Source: an uncultured Pelagibacteraceae bacterium (GTDB lineage Bacteria; Pseudomonadota; Alphaproteobacteria; Pelagibacterales; Pelagibacteraceae). Taken from it: 42,900 nucleotides of DNA. Positions 34,891 through 42,900 of this stretch are shown piece by piece. Both the position numbers and the translations under genes were made by a program. The stretch's first letter is position 1. Each line of letters begins with the position of its first letter. A model generated the notes under the pieces. It saw nothing but the letters and a program-made list of their open reading frames with translations, was not told the DNA's origin and made no database searches. Location of the stretch: contig CACAIR010000006.1 in assembly GCA_902532565.1 (NCBI GenBank), forward strand, positions 1-42,900. The letters run 5' to 3'.

Positions 34891-35326
34891 TATTAATCAT
34901 CTTTTCTAAAGAAATTATGGCCAAAATATAACCCTCAAATCCTAAACCAAATATTCCCCCACTTACAATATCACTAATTAGTGATTTATGTCTGAATTCT
35001 TCTCTCTTATATATATTTGATATGTGTAATTCAATTATTGGTTTCTTAAATATATTGAGAGCATCTCTGATAGCAACTGATGTGTGAGTAAAGCCTGCAG
35101 CATTGATTATAATTCCATCAATATTTTTTCTAGCTTCTTGAATTTTATTAACAATTTCACCTTCTATATTAGATTGAAAAAATTCTGCATCAATTTTTAA
35201 TTCTTTAGCTTTTTTTAGACATTTTTCTTTTAGACTATCAAATGTAATAGTCCCATATTGTGATTGTTCTCTTTCTCCTAATAGATTAAGATTAGGACCA
35301 TTGATAAAAATTATTTTTTTATTCAT
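34877..35326 (-). CDS. aroQ: 3-dehydroquinate dehydratase, type II
   Basis: The 149-residue enzyme dehydrates 3-dehydroquinate in the shikimate pathway. Type II marks are NGPNLNLLGERE, the catalytic tyrosine in SQYGT, IINAAGFTHTSVAIRDAL, IIELHISNIYKREEFRHKS (catalytic histidine region) and GLGFEGYILAI. Length is the usual 145-150. The aroQ-accB-accC order is shared with many other bacteria. Its start is 16 nt from the divergent thiS start, so promoters for both must extend into coding sequence. Confidence 0.96.
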   Translation of the reverse strand: MNKKIIFINGPNLNLLGEREQSQYGTITFDSLKEKCLKKAKELKIDAEFFQSNIEGEIVNKIQEARKNIDGIIINAAGFTHTSVAIRDALNIFKKPIIELHISNIYKREEFRHKSLISDIVSGGIFGLGFEGYILAIISLEKMINNENR

Positions 35327-35342
35327 TTACCTTTTATATACG

Positions 35343-35561
35343 ATGAAAAAAATAAAAAAAATAAAAATAAAAGTTAATGGAAAAATTCTATTAATTGTTG
35401 ATAAAATTACATTGGCTGAATTAATAAGTAATCTTCAAATACCATTAAGAAAAGTAGCTTTAGAATTAAATAGGGAAATAATAGATAAAAAAAAAATAAA
35501 AAAATTAAAATTAAAAAATAATGATGTTATTGAAATAGTTCATTTTATAGGAGGAGGATAA
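35343..35561 (+). CDS. thiS: Sulfur carrier protein ThiS
   Basis: The open frame starts at 35301 inside aroQ on the other strand, but the ATG at 35343 gives a 72-residue protein of typical ThiS size. It begins KKIKIKVNGKILLI, has LAELISNLQIPLRKVALELNREI, and ends VIEIVHFIGGG. The C-terminal Gly-Gly is activated and thiocarboxylated to deliver sulfur for the thiamine thiazole ring. It is directly followed by thiG, its partner. No thiF, thiO/H or thiE gene is in the window. The sequence is very Lys- and Ile-rich, as others here. Confidence 0.88.
   Translation: MKKIKKIKIKVNGKILLIVDKITLAELISNLQIPLRKVALELNREIIDKKKIKKLKLKNNDVIEIVHFIGGG
35550..35558 (+). promoter_or_regulatory. Ribosome-binding site for thiG inside the thiS Gly codons
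   Basis: The three GGA codons that encode the C-terminal glycines of ThiS form GGAGGAGGA, an excellent Shine-Dalgarno sequence, and end 7 nt before the TTG start of thiG at 35566. Such a strong site is rare in this window and supports the TTG start. Confidence 0.6.
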
Positions 35562-35565
35562 AATT

Positions 35566-36336
35566 TTGAAAGATAATTTAGTAGTAGCTAAAAAAAAATT
35601 TAATTCGAGACTTATAGTCGGTACAGGAAAATATAAAAATATGTCTGAATGTGCAAAAGCTATTAAGCTTTCAGGAGCTGACATAGTTACAGTTGCAGTA
35701 AGAAGAGTAAATATATCAAATAAAAAGAAACCTTTGCTGATGGATTACTTGGACCCAAAAAAAATTACTTATTTGCCCAATACAGCTGGATGTTTTACTT
35801 CTGATGATGCTTTGAGAACTTTAAGACTAGCAAGAGAAATTGGAGGGTGGAAGTTAGTAAAACTTGAAGTATTAGGAGATAAAAAAAATCTTTTTCCAGA
35901 CATGATCGAAACTTTGAAATCTACTGAGGTTTTAACTAAAGAAGGGTTTAGTGTAATGGTTTACTGTAACGATGATCCATTAATGGCAAAACGATTAGAA
36001 AATGTTGGAGCTTCAGCAATTATGCCTTTAGCTGCACCAATAGGATCAGGATTAGGTATTCTAAATAAAGTGAATATAAAAATTATTAGAAAACAAACAA
36101 AATTACCTTTAATAATTGATGCTGGAATTGGTCAAGCTTCAGATGCAACTATAGCAATGGAATTAGGTTGTGATGGTGTACTAGTTAATACTGCTATTGC
36201 TAAAGCAAAAAAACCATTTGAAATGGCTAAAGCTTTTAAAAATGCTGTTATAGCAGGTAGAATGTCTTATCTTTCTGGAAGAATTGAAAAAAGCCTAATG
36301 GGAAATCCCACTTCTCCAATTAAAGGAATTATTTAG
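35566..36336 (+). CDS. thiG: Thiazole synthase
   Basis: A 256-residue TIM-barrel enzyme that builds the thiazole phosphate of thiamine from deoxyxylulose phosphate, dehydroglycine and ThiS thiocarboxylate. Motifs are SRLIVGTGKY, VTVAVRRVN, LPNTAGCFTSDDALRTLRLARE, KLVKLEVLGD with the Schiff-base lysine, AIMPLAAPIGSGLG and IIDAGIGQASDATIAMELGCDGVLVNTAIA. Length is standard. Starts at a TTG placed after a strong ribosome site in thiS and ends with an 8-nt overlap with the convergent rne gene. Confidence 0.95.
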   Translation: MKDNLVVAKKKFNSRLIVGTGKYKNMSECAKAIKLSGADIVTVAVRRVNISNKKKPLLMDYLDPKKITYLPNTAGCFTSDDALRTLRLAREIGGWKLVKLEVLGDKKNLFPDMIETLKSTEVLTKEGFSVMVYCNDDPLMAKRLENVGASAIMPLAAPIGSGLGILNKVNIKIIRKQTKLPLIIDAGIGQASDATIAMELGCDGVLVNTAIAKAKKPFEMAKAFKNAVIAGRMSYLSGRIEKSLMGNPTSPIKGII

Positions 36337-38179
36337 TAATTTTTTTGTAAAATTTTTTTTTATAGCTTTTTTTCTTAATAAATTTTTTCTTTTCTTTATT
36401 ATCTGAGATCTTACTAATTTTTTGTATTTGTTGTTCTAAATTTTTTAATTTTTCATAGTGCTCAATTAACTCTATTGTTTTTTTAAATTTGTTTTTGAGA
36501 TCAATAATATATTCAGGAATTATTAAAGAATTATCTGTAATAATATCAATCTTCATTTTATTTTTTTTTTCAAAATAAGTTAAATCATCAACAAAATTTG
36601 CTTTTAAAAAATCAGAAATCTTTTTACAGACTTTTACATCAACAAATTTAGCTTTATTTATAATTGATTTTAACTCTACTCTTTTTAAAAGTTTTAGTGC
36701 AAATGACTCATCTGTTAATTCAACTTTCCACTTTACTGCGCTTTCACGAAGCCTCTGTCTTGACATTTCAAGTAAACCAAAATTACTAATTCTTCCTATT
36801 TGTATTCTTGCTCTATCTGATCTGCACTTTTCTTTTAATCTTCTCTCAACCATCCTTCTATTTCCGTAACTAAGCATATCAATAAAATCGATGATTATAA
36901 GTCCGGAGAGATCTCTAATTTTAATCTGTCTTGCTATTTCCTCTGCAGCTTCTAGATTAGTATCTAGTGCTGTACTTTCTACATTTTTTTGTTTTATCGA
37001 ACTACCTGAATTTATATCAATAGATACAAGAGCTTCTGTGGGGTTTATAACCAGATATCCTCCTGAATTTAATTTAATCTCTGAATCAAAAATTTGATTT
37101 AATTTTTGTTCAATATTTTCCTCAATAAACAATGGAGTTTTACCTCTGTACTTTTTAATTTTTTTTACATGTGAAGGCATCATCATTTTCATAAAATTTT
37201 GAGCTTTTTTATAACCCTCATTACCCTCTACAATTATATTTTTTGTATTTTCATCATACATGTCTCTTAAGGTTCTTTTAATTATTTCACTTTCCTGATG
37301 TATCAGGGCAGGAGCTATAGAGTTGATTGCATTATTTTTGATTTGATCCCATGTTTTTTTTAATGTTTCCAGATCTTGATGAATTTCATTTTTGGTTTTA
37401 TTACTTCCGGCTGTTCTAACAATTAGACCCATCTCTTTTGGAATTTCAATTTCATTAAGAATAGATCTAATTTTTTTTCTGTCAGCTGGGTTAAAAATTT
37501 TTCTTGAGATTCCTCCTCCCTTAGGAGTATTAGGCATTAATACAATATATTTCCCGGCAATTGATATAAATGTACTTAATGCAGCACCTTTTTGACCCCG
37601 CTCATCTTTTATAACTTGTACTAGTATTACCTGATTAGGTTTTATAACTTCTTGTATTTTATACTTTTTAAATTTGAAGGATTTTAAATTTTGTTTGCTA
37701 TATCCGTTTTTTGAATTTTCATTAAATTTATCATTATCTGATATTTCTAATTTTTCAGTATTTCCATCTATCTCAGATTCATGTTTTTCATCTAAATGTT
37801 TTTCAGCTTCTAAAGGGTCGTCAATTTCTAGTTTTCCCTCTGCTAAATTTTTTTCCTCTTTTGCCTCAACTTCTTTTGATAGTTCTTCTCTTGCTTGCTC
37901 CTCTTGTTGTTTTATTATTTCTAGGTCACTTTTAGGAATTTGATAATAATCAGATTGAATATCATTAAATGACAAAAAACCGTGTTTGTCTCTTCCAAAG
38001 TCAACAAAAGCTGATTGAAGAGATGGTTCTATTCTACTGACCTTGCCTAAGTAAATATTATTTTTGATTAGAGTATTTTTTAAACCTTCGTATTCGTAGT
38101 CTTCAATATTGTTTTCTGATTTAAGAACGACTCTAGTTTCACTTGGATGCGAAGCATCGATATATAAATTTTTTTCCAT
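36329..38179 (-). CDS. rne: Ribonuclease E/G family endoribonuclease without the Zn-link
   Basis: The 616-residue protein has an S1 domain at about 30-215, interrupted by an acidic insertion (about 88-160), then RNase H-like and DNase I-like catalytic parts. IDINSGSS (D388) and LIIIDFIDM (D431) match the Mg ligands D303 and D346 of E. coli RNase E. GRISNFGLLEMSRQRLRES follows, as in the family. However the CPxCxGxG zinc-link that normally comes right after is absent: the sequence reads AVKWKVELTDESF, and the only cysteines are C452 and C518. A small domain follows and a Lys-rich tail ends the protein, with no long degradosome scaffold. It should process and decay mRNA and rRNA precursors. Confidence 0.87.
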   Translation of the reverse strand: MEKNLYIDASHPSETRVVLKSENNIEDYEYEGLKNTLIKNNIYLGKVSRIEPSLQSAFVDFGRDKHGFLSFNDIQSDYYQIPKSDLEIIKQQEEQAREELSKEVEAKEEKNLAEGKLEIDDPLEAEKHLDEKHESEIDGNTEKLEISDNDKFNENSKNGYSKQNLKSFKFKKYKIQEVIKPNQVILVQVIKDERGQKGAALSTFISIAGKYIVLMPNTPKGGGISRKIFNPADRKKIRSILNEIEIPKEMGLIVRTAGSNKTKNEIHQDLETLKKTWDQIKNNAINSIAPALIHQESEIIKRTLRDMYDENTKNIIVEGNEGYKKAQNFMKMMMPSHVKKIKKYRGKTPLFIEENIEQKLNQIFDSEIKLNSGGYLVINPTEALVSIDINSGSSIKQKNVESTALDTNLEAAEEIARQIKIRDLSGLIIIDFIDMLSYGNRRMVERRLKEKCRSDRARIQIGRISNFGLLEMSRQRLRESAVKWKVELTDESFALKLLKRVELKSIINKAKFVDVKVCKKISDFLKANFVDDLTYFEKKNKMKIDIITDNSLIIPEYIIDLKNKFKKTIELIEHYEKLKNLEQQIQKISKISDNKEKKKFIKKKSYKKKFYKKITK

Positions 38180-38256
38180 AATGATTGATTTAATTGATAC
38201 ATTTGTTTTAATTTTGTATTTAAATTTTGTTTATTAATAATGCCTTATCTTTAACA

Positions 38257-38278
38257 AATTCCATTATATAATGGAATT
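38257..38278. repeat. Perfect 22-bp palindrome just before mrcA
   Basis: The half-site AATTCCATTAT (38257-38267) is followed directly by its exact complement ATAATGGAATT (38268-38278), with no spacer. It ends 3 nt before the mrcA ATG and contains TATAAT on the plus strand (38267-38272) and, by symmetry, on the minus strand (38263-38268). It lies in the 102-nt gap between divergent rne and mrcA. It may be an operator overlapping a -10 element; if TATAAT is the mrcA -10, the transcript would be nearly leaderless. A weak hexamer only (CTTATC, 38244-38249) sits at the -35 position. Confidence 0.65.
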
Positions 38279-38281
38279 AAA

Positions 38282-40621
38282 ATGACTAATATAATTAAAA
38301 ATATATTAATTATCACTTTAAGCTTGCTCCTGTTTACACTATTGAGTGTTTTGATAGTTTTATGGACTTTTTCAAATAGCATTCCTGACTATAGGTTTTT
38401 AAAAAATTATAAACCTCCTGTTTCAAGCAAAATGTACTCTGGAGAAGGTGATTTAGTTGCAGATTTTTCTAAAGAAAAGAGAATTTTCATACCTTATGAA
38501 GCAATTCCAAAAAATGTGGTTAATTCTTTCTTATCAGCAGAAGATAAAAACTTTTTTTCACACCCAGGGGTAGATGCCAAAGGATTAATGAGAGCAATTG
38601 TTAATAATATTAACAATATTTTAAATTCAAAAAGGTTAGAGGGCGCATCAACAATTACTCAACAAGTTGCAAAAAATTTTTTGTTAACAAATGAAGTAAG
38701 TATTAATAGAAAAATTAAAGAAGCAATTCTTGCTTTTAGAATTGAGCGAGCTTTATCTAAAGAAAGAATTTTAGAATTATATCTTAATCAAATTTATCTT
38801 GGTAGTGGAGCATATGGCGTAGCTGCTGCTAGCTTAGAATACTTTGATAAATCAATTAAAGAATTGAATTATAATGAGGCAGCATTATTAGCTGCTCTAC
38901 CAAAAGCACCAAGTAAATATAACCCTTATAGAAATAGAGAACTTGCAAAATTTAGAAGGAATTTAGTTTTAAATAATTTGTACGAGAATAATTTTATTAG
39001 TAAAAAAAAATATCAAGATTTAAAAGATAGTCCTATAAAGTTAAAAAAAATTAAAAAAGTTTTTTTAGAAGATTCCCAATACTATATTGAGGATGTAAGA
39101 AAAAAAATTATTGATCAATTAACTTATGAGAAAGTGTATAAGCAAGGTTATAATATTAATACTCCTATAAACCTAAAATTACAAAAAATAGCAACTCAAT
39201 CTCTTAGAAATGGGTTGATTGCGTATGATAGGAGAAAAGGTTGGAGAGGACCATTAAAAAATATTATTTATAATGAAGAATGGTTAGATAAGATTGAAAA
39301 AAATTTTAGATTAGAGAAATCAATCGGTTGGCAAATCGCAATTGTAAAAAAAGTAAATAGATTTAATGCATTAATAGAGACAGAAAATAAGATTAAAGGC
39401 ATAATTGAATTTAAAGATATATCTTGGACTAAAAAAGATTTTAAAGATTTGATAAAAAAAGGTGATGTAATTTATGTGAAAAAAATCAATAAAAATTTTT
39501 TTAGTCTTGAACAACTTCCAAAAATAAATGGTGGTGCTGTTGTAATGGATCCATTTACTGGAAGAGTTTTAGCTTTAAGTGGAGGTTTTAGTTTTAAAAA
39601 TAGTGAATTCAATCGAGCATCTCAAGCTTTAAGACAACCTGGTTCTGCGTTTAAACCTTTTGTGTATGCAATTGCTTTAGAAAACAGGTATACCCCTTCT
39701 TCATTAGTTTTAGATGCTCCATTAGTTTTAGATCAGGGAATAGATTTAAAAAAATGGAAACCAGAAAATTATGGTAAAAAATTTTACGGTCCTTCAACTT
39801 TAAGAGTAGGATTGGAAAAATCTAGAAATCTAATGACTGTAAGGATTGCTCAAAGTTTAGGAGTAGAAAAAATAACTAATTTTTCAAAAGAAATTGGAAT
39901 TTATAAAAAACCTGAAGAGCTTTTATCAATATCACTTGGTTCAGCTGAAACAACTTTGTTAAGTCTTACTTCAGCATATTCTTCTTTTGCAAATGGTGGA
40001 AAATTAATAAAACCAATATTAATTGACAGAATTCAAGATGGTGAAGGTAATACAATAATTAATAATGAAAATAGAAAATGTTTAAATTGTGATAAAATTT
40101 CTTTTACCAGTGAAGAATTTCCTAAAATTAAGGATAATTATAAACAAGTTTTGTCACCCCAAACTGCATATCAAATAACATCTTTACTTCAAGGAGCGAT
40201 TGAAAGAGGTACTGGAAAAAGATTAAAAAAACTTGGATTGAATTTAGCTGGAAAAACTGGAACGACTAATGATAATGCAGATGCGTGGTTTGTAGGTTTT
40301 ACATCAAATTTAGTTATTGGTGTCTATGTGGGAATGGACAACCCTGAACCATTAGGAAAATTTGAAACAGGGTCTAAAGCTGCGTTACCTATTTTTGAAG
40401 AGATCGTAAAAAAAGCTATAAAAAAGTCAGATGCAAGACCTTTCAAAATACCTCAAAATATTACATTAATGGTAATCGATCCTCATACAGGCAATAAAGC
40501 AAAATTCAGCTCAAAAAATACAATTATTGAGTCTTATAAAAGTAAAAATATATCAAATGGAAAAATTTTATACTCAAATAATGATAGATTAGATACTAAT
40601 AATATATTAAAGTTTTACTAA
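38282..40621 (+). CDS. mrcA: Penicillin-binding protein 1A, bifunctional
   Basis: A 779-residue class A PBP that polymerises and cross-links peptidoglycan at the outer face of the inner membrane. One N-terminal helix (about 5-30) precedes the GT51 transglycosylase domain with SAEDKNFFSHPGVD (catalytic E87), GASTITQQVAKN, and NQIYLGSGAYGVAAAS. An intermediate domain follows (about 290-415). The transpeptidase domain has RQPGSAFKPF (active-site S455, K458), EKSRNLMT (SxN) and AGKTGTTND (KTG). Length is a little under E. coli PBP1A (850). The gene stop overlaps the prfB start (TAATG). mrcA-prfB is the conserved alphaproteobacterial order. Confidence 0.95.
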   Translation: MTNIIKNILIITLSLLLFTLLSVLIVLWTFSNSIPDYRFLKNYKPPVSSKMYSGEGDLVADFSKEKRIFIPYEAIPKNVVNSFLSAEDKNFFSHPGVDAKGLMRAIVNNINNILNSKRLEGASTITQQVAKNFLLTNEVSINRKIKEAILAFRIERALSKERILELYLNQIYLGSGAYGVAAASLEYFDKSIKELNYNEAALLAALPKAPSKYNPYRNRELAKFRRNLVLNNLYENNFISKKKYQDLKDSPIKLKKIKKVFLEDSQYYIEDVRKKIIDQLTYEKVYKQGYNINTPINLKLQKIATQSLRNGLIAYDRRKGWRGPLKNIIYNEEWLDKIEKNFRLEKSIGWQIAIVKKVNRFNALIETENKIKGIIEFKDISWTKKDFKDLIKKGDVIYVKKINKNFFSLEQLPKINGGAVVMDPFTGRVLALSGGFSFKNSEFNRASQALRQPGSAFKPFVYAIALENRYTPSSLVLDAPLVLDQGIDLKKWKPENYGKKFYGPSTLRVGLEKSRNLMTVRIAQSLGVEKITNFSKEIGIYKKPEELLSISLGSAETTLLSLTSAYSSFANGGKLIKPILIDRIQDGEGNTIINNENRKCLNCDKISFTSEEFPKIKDNYKQVLSPQTAYQITSLLQGAIERGTGKRLKKLGLNLAGKTGTTNDNADAWFVGFTSNLVIGVYVGMDNPEPLGKFETGSKAALPIFEEIVKKAIKKSDARPFKIPQNITLMVIDPHTGNKAKFSSKNTIIESYKSKNISNGKILYSNNDRLDTNNILKFY

Positions 40622-41716
40622 TGAGTGATAAATATTTAAATTTTAAAAAAGAAATAGAGAAGATTAATCACAGAATTAAGGAGTATCTTTGAAAAAAATA
40701 ATATTCATTCAAAATTAGAAAAACACAACAATAGAATGCTAGAAGATAATTTCTGGCAAGATAAACTAAATTCTCAAAAGATTATAAAAGAAAAAAAATT
40801 ATTCGAAGAATTAATTAATTCTTACGCTTACACAGTAAATCAACTTAAAGATTTAAATGATTTATATGAATTAGCTAAAGAGGAGAATAATATAGATATT
40901 CAAAATGAGGTGAGTCAAAATATTTTTGAATTAAGGTTATTGACTAAAAAAAATGAAATTAAATGTTTTTTATCAAATGAAGCAGATTCGCTAGATACTT
41001 ATATTGAAATACACGCAGGTGCAGGTGGAACTGAGAGCCAAGATTGGGCTGATATGTTAAGAAGAATGTACTTAAAATGGTCTGATAGTAAAGATTTCAA
41101 ATATAAAATTGTAAGTGAACATAAGGGAGATGAAGCTGGAATTAAATCCTCAACTATAAAAATAGAAGGTAATTACGTTTTTGGTTGGTTAAAAAAAGAG
41201 TCTGGTATTCATAGGTTAGTACGGATTTCACCATTTGACTCAGGTGCTAGAAGACATACAAGTTTTGCAAGTGTTTGGGTTTATCCTGTCGTAGATGAAA
41301 ATATAAATATAGAAATTTTAGAAAAAGACTTAAGAATAGATACCTTCAGATCTAGTGGTGCAGGTGGACAGCATGTAAATACAACTGATAGTGCAGTCCG
41401 TATAACTCATATTCCATCTAAAATAGTTGTACAATGTCAGAATGAAAGGTCACAACACAAAAACAAAGAAACATGTATGAATATGTTGAAGGCAAGATTG
41501 TACGATTTTGAAATGAAGAAAAAAGAAAAACAAAATCAAAATGCTGAAGAATCTAAATCTGATATAGGATGGGGTCATCAAATTCGATCCTACATTTTAC
41601 AACCATATCAATTAGTTAAAGATAATAGATCTAATTATGAAAGTACTAGTCCGGACAAAGTTTTGGATGGAGAGATAGATGAATTTTTAGAACAATCTTT
41701 ATATCAAACAAGATGA
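40621..41716 (+). CDS. prfB: Peptide chain release factor 2, with programmed +1 frameshift
   Basis: Release factor 2 recognises UGA and UAA stop codons. The ATG at 40621 opens a 23-codon frame ending CTT TGA at 40687-40692; reading on in the +1 frame from 40691 gives 341 more codons, 364 residues in all (E. coli RF2: 365). The body has a coiled N-terminal domain, the GAGGTESQDWADMLRRMY segment, the anticodon-like tripeptide SPF in RISPFDSGARRHTSF and the catalytic GGQ in SSGAGGQHVNTTDSAVRITH. The long open frame starting at ATG 40736 alone would lack much of the first domain. Autoregulation is expected: low RF2 favours the frameshift at the UGA. Confidence 0.94.
40678..40692 (+). promoter_or_regulatory. 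prfB: prfB programmed +1 frameshift site
   Basis: AAGGAG (40678-40683), then TAT, then CTT TGA (40687-40692). This copies the E. coli prfB signal (an internal Shine-Dalgarno, TAT, CTT, TGA) in order and spacing. The peptidyl tRNA on CTT slips forward one base when release at UGA is slow. Here the base after TGA is A, not C. Confidence 0.92.
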
Positions 41717-42900
41717 TAAAAATTATGTATAGAGCACTATTAAGTTTAATATTAATATTACTAATTTTAGTAGTTTATCTAAGCACAATTGGATTAAAAA
41801 CCGAAAAATTTAATTCAAAAATAATTTCTCAAATTAAACAAATAGAGCAAAATATTGAAGTAAAACTTAATGATGTGAGTTTCAAACTAGATCCTTTAAA
41901 ATTAGGATTTGATATTAAAACTTTAGGCACAGATTTAAGTTATAAAAATAAAATAATAAAAATTGAAACAATTAAATCAAAAATTTCCTTAAAATCATTA
42001 TTAAACAATAATTTTTTATTATCTGATATTTCAATATCAACAAAACCCTTAGTCGTTAAAGATTTAATTACATTCGTTAGATTGTTTAATAATGATCCTA
42101 AACTTTTTATAGCAGAAAAGTTTATAAAAGAAGGTTACATGATAGCTGATTTAAAATTAGAATTTGATAATTTAGGCAATATCAAAAAAAATTATAAGTT
42201 TAATGGATTAATTAAAGATGGAAAAATAGATATATTCAAAAAATATGATTTAAATAACATAGATTTTATATTTAAAATTGATGAAAAAGAATCTAATTTT
42301 TATGAAATTCAATTTAATTTAAATGGCAATAATGTATCAATCCCCAATTTAATTCTATCAAAGCGAAATAATCAATATTTAGTTAGGGGAAAACTTAACA
42401 CTAAAAATACAAGTTTTGCAAAAAATGAAATTAAAGATCAAATTAAAAATAATTTCCCTCTGTTTGATATTCAAGAAATTTTGTTCAATTCTCAGAATGA
42501 TTTTAGTTTTGAAATAAACAAAGATTTTAAAGTAAAAAATTTGAATGTGAAATCACGTATAGATCTTAACAAATTAAAATTAAAAAATTTTTTTAAGTTA
42601 AAAGAAATTTTTCCAAAAATTAGGAAAGATTTTATATTTACAAATCAAGAGTTAAATCTTGAATATAATAAAAATGAATTAAAGATTATAGGGGCAGGTG
42701 AAGTTTATTTACAAAATGAAATTGATGATATTGATTATGAAATTTACAAGAAAAATAATGAATTTAAATTCAAAGCAAAATTAAAAATTTCAAAAAATCC
42801 TTTCCATATAAATATCTTAAACTATGAAAAAAATAAAAATTCAGATTTGGAATTAAACTTAATAGGTAAAAAAATTATAAATGATAAAATGGTATTTAAC
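41713..42900 (+). CDS. AsmA/DUF3971-like membrane-anchored protein, 3' end cut by the window
   Basis: The frame is open from the ATG at 41713 (overlapping the prfB stop as ATGA) to the last base, 396 visible residues. An ATG at 41725 is an alternative start. The N-terminus has one membrane helix (about 5-24, MYRALLSLILILLILVVYL). The rest is Lys/Asn/Ile-rich with alternating beta-strand pattern, and KIISQIKQIEQNIEVKLNDVSFKLDPLKLGFDIKTLGT is typical in style of AsmA/DUF3971 (YhdP-like) proteins. Those are bridge-like proteins spanning the periplasm that are linked to phospholipid transport to the outer membrane. The family call rests on layout and weak motif resemblance. Confidence 0.6.
   Translation, partial: MIKIMYRALLSLILILLILVVYLSTIGLKTEKFNSKIISQIKQIEQNIEVKLNDVSFKLDPLKLGFDIKTLGTDLSYKNKIIKIETIKSKISLKSLLNNNFLLSDISISTKPLVVKDLITFVRLFNNDPKLFIAEKFIKEGYMIADLKLEFDNLGNIKKNYKFNGLIKDGKIDIFKKYDLNNIDFIFKIDEKESNFYEIQFNLNGNNVSIPNLILSKRNNQYLVRGKLNTKNTSFAKNEIKDQIKNNFPLFDIQEILFNSQNDFSFEINKDFKVKNLNVKSRIDLNKLKLKNFFKLKEIFPKIRKDFIFTNQELNLEYNKNELKIIGAGEVYLQNEIDDIDYEIYKKNNEFKFKAKLKISKNPFHINILNYEKNKNSDLELNLIGKKIINDKMVFN

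Noticed and set aside
38597..38617. Dyad ATTGTTAATA / TATTAACAAT with a one-base centre inside mrcA
   Set aside because: It encodes an Asn/Ile-rich stretch (VNNINNIL) in the transglycosylase domain; AT-only repeats of this kind arise easily from AAT/ATT codons, and there is no regulatory context.

Overview
The window is very AT-rich, gene-dense and almost free of intergenic DNA. Gene content and order look like a free-living alphaproteobacterium of the SAR11 (Pelagibacterales) type: lptF-lptG-lptD-surA-pdxA-ksgA-gmk, fabD-fabG-acpP, rpsF-rpsR-rplI-dnaB, cvpA-purF, purM next to a DUF2066 gene and hda, an NDUFA12-like and a DUF2155 gene beside accC-accB-aroQ, and rne-mrcA-prfB. The lineage is inferred from composition, synteny and protein motifs; no search was run. 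Almost everything is housekeeping. No tRNA, rRNA, CRISPR array, insertion sequence or phage gene was seen, and no gap reaches 300 bases (the largest is about 118).

Layout. 1-1786: the end of a probable surface-glycan cluster (a partial SDR, a NeuB-like synthase without its SAF domain, and a small multidrug resistance (SMR)-type membrane protein lacking the usual glutamate). 1891-2526: cmk. 2529-14573: a long minus-strand run, in transcription order rpsF-rpsR-rplI-dnaB, an RND-superfamily exporter, cvpA-purF, an HD-domain protein, gshA-gshB, an EamA permease and an MFS permease. 14662-17252: plus-strand fabD-fabG-acpP-gmk. 17241-24428: minus-strand lptF-lptG-lptD-surA-pdxA-ksgA, the outer-membrane assembly cluster. 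24486-26343: pepA-ndk. 26333-27923: purM-purN. 27942-31444: DUF2066 gene-hda-aspS. 31445-32266: a free-standing relative of the C-terminal part of B12-dependent ribonucleotide reductase. 32385-33117: NDUFA12-like and DUF2155 genes. 33114-35326: aroQ-accB-accC. 35343-36336: thiS-thiG. 36329-38179: ribonuclease E/G. 38282-42900: mrcA, prfB (with a programmed +1 frameshift) and the start of an AsmA/DUF3971-like gene.

How the genes work together. The fab genes and accBC feed fatty-acid synthesis; the lpt genes, surA and mrcA build the envelope. purF, purM and purN are steps of de novo purine synthesis, and gmk, cmk and ndk complete nucleotide phosphorylation. gshA-gshB make glutathione. dnaB and hda act in replication and its control. 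aspS, prfB, three ribosomal proteins, ksgA and rne serve translation and RNA metabolism.

The most interesting items are the stand-alone NrdJ-like C-terminal domain, the SAF-less NeuB beside a glutamate-less SMR protein, a perfect 22-bp palindrome holding a TATAAT just before mrcA, a 12-bp-arm inverted repeat before cmk, an RNase E without its zinc-link cysteines, and an HD protein with a full set of six candidate metal ligands in the purF-glutathione run. I did not find a clearly new multi-gene system.
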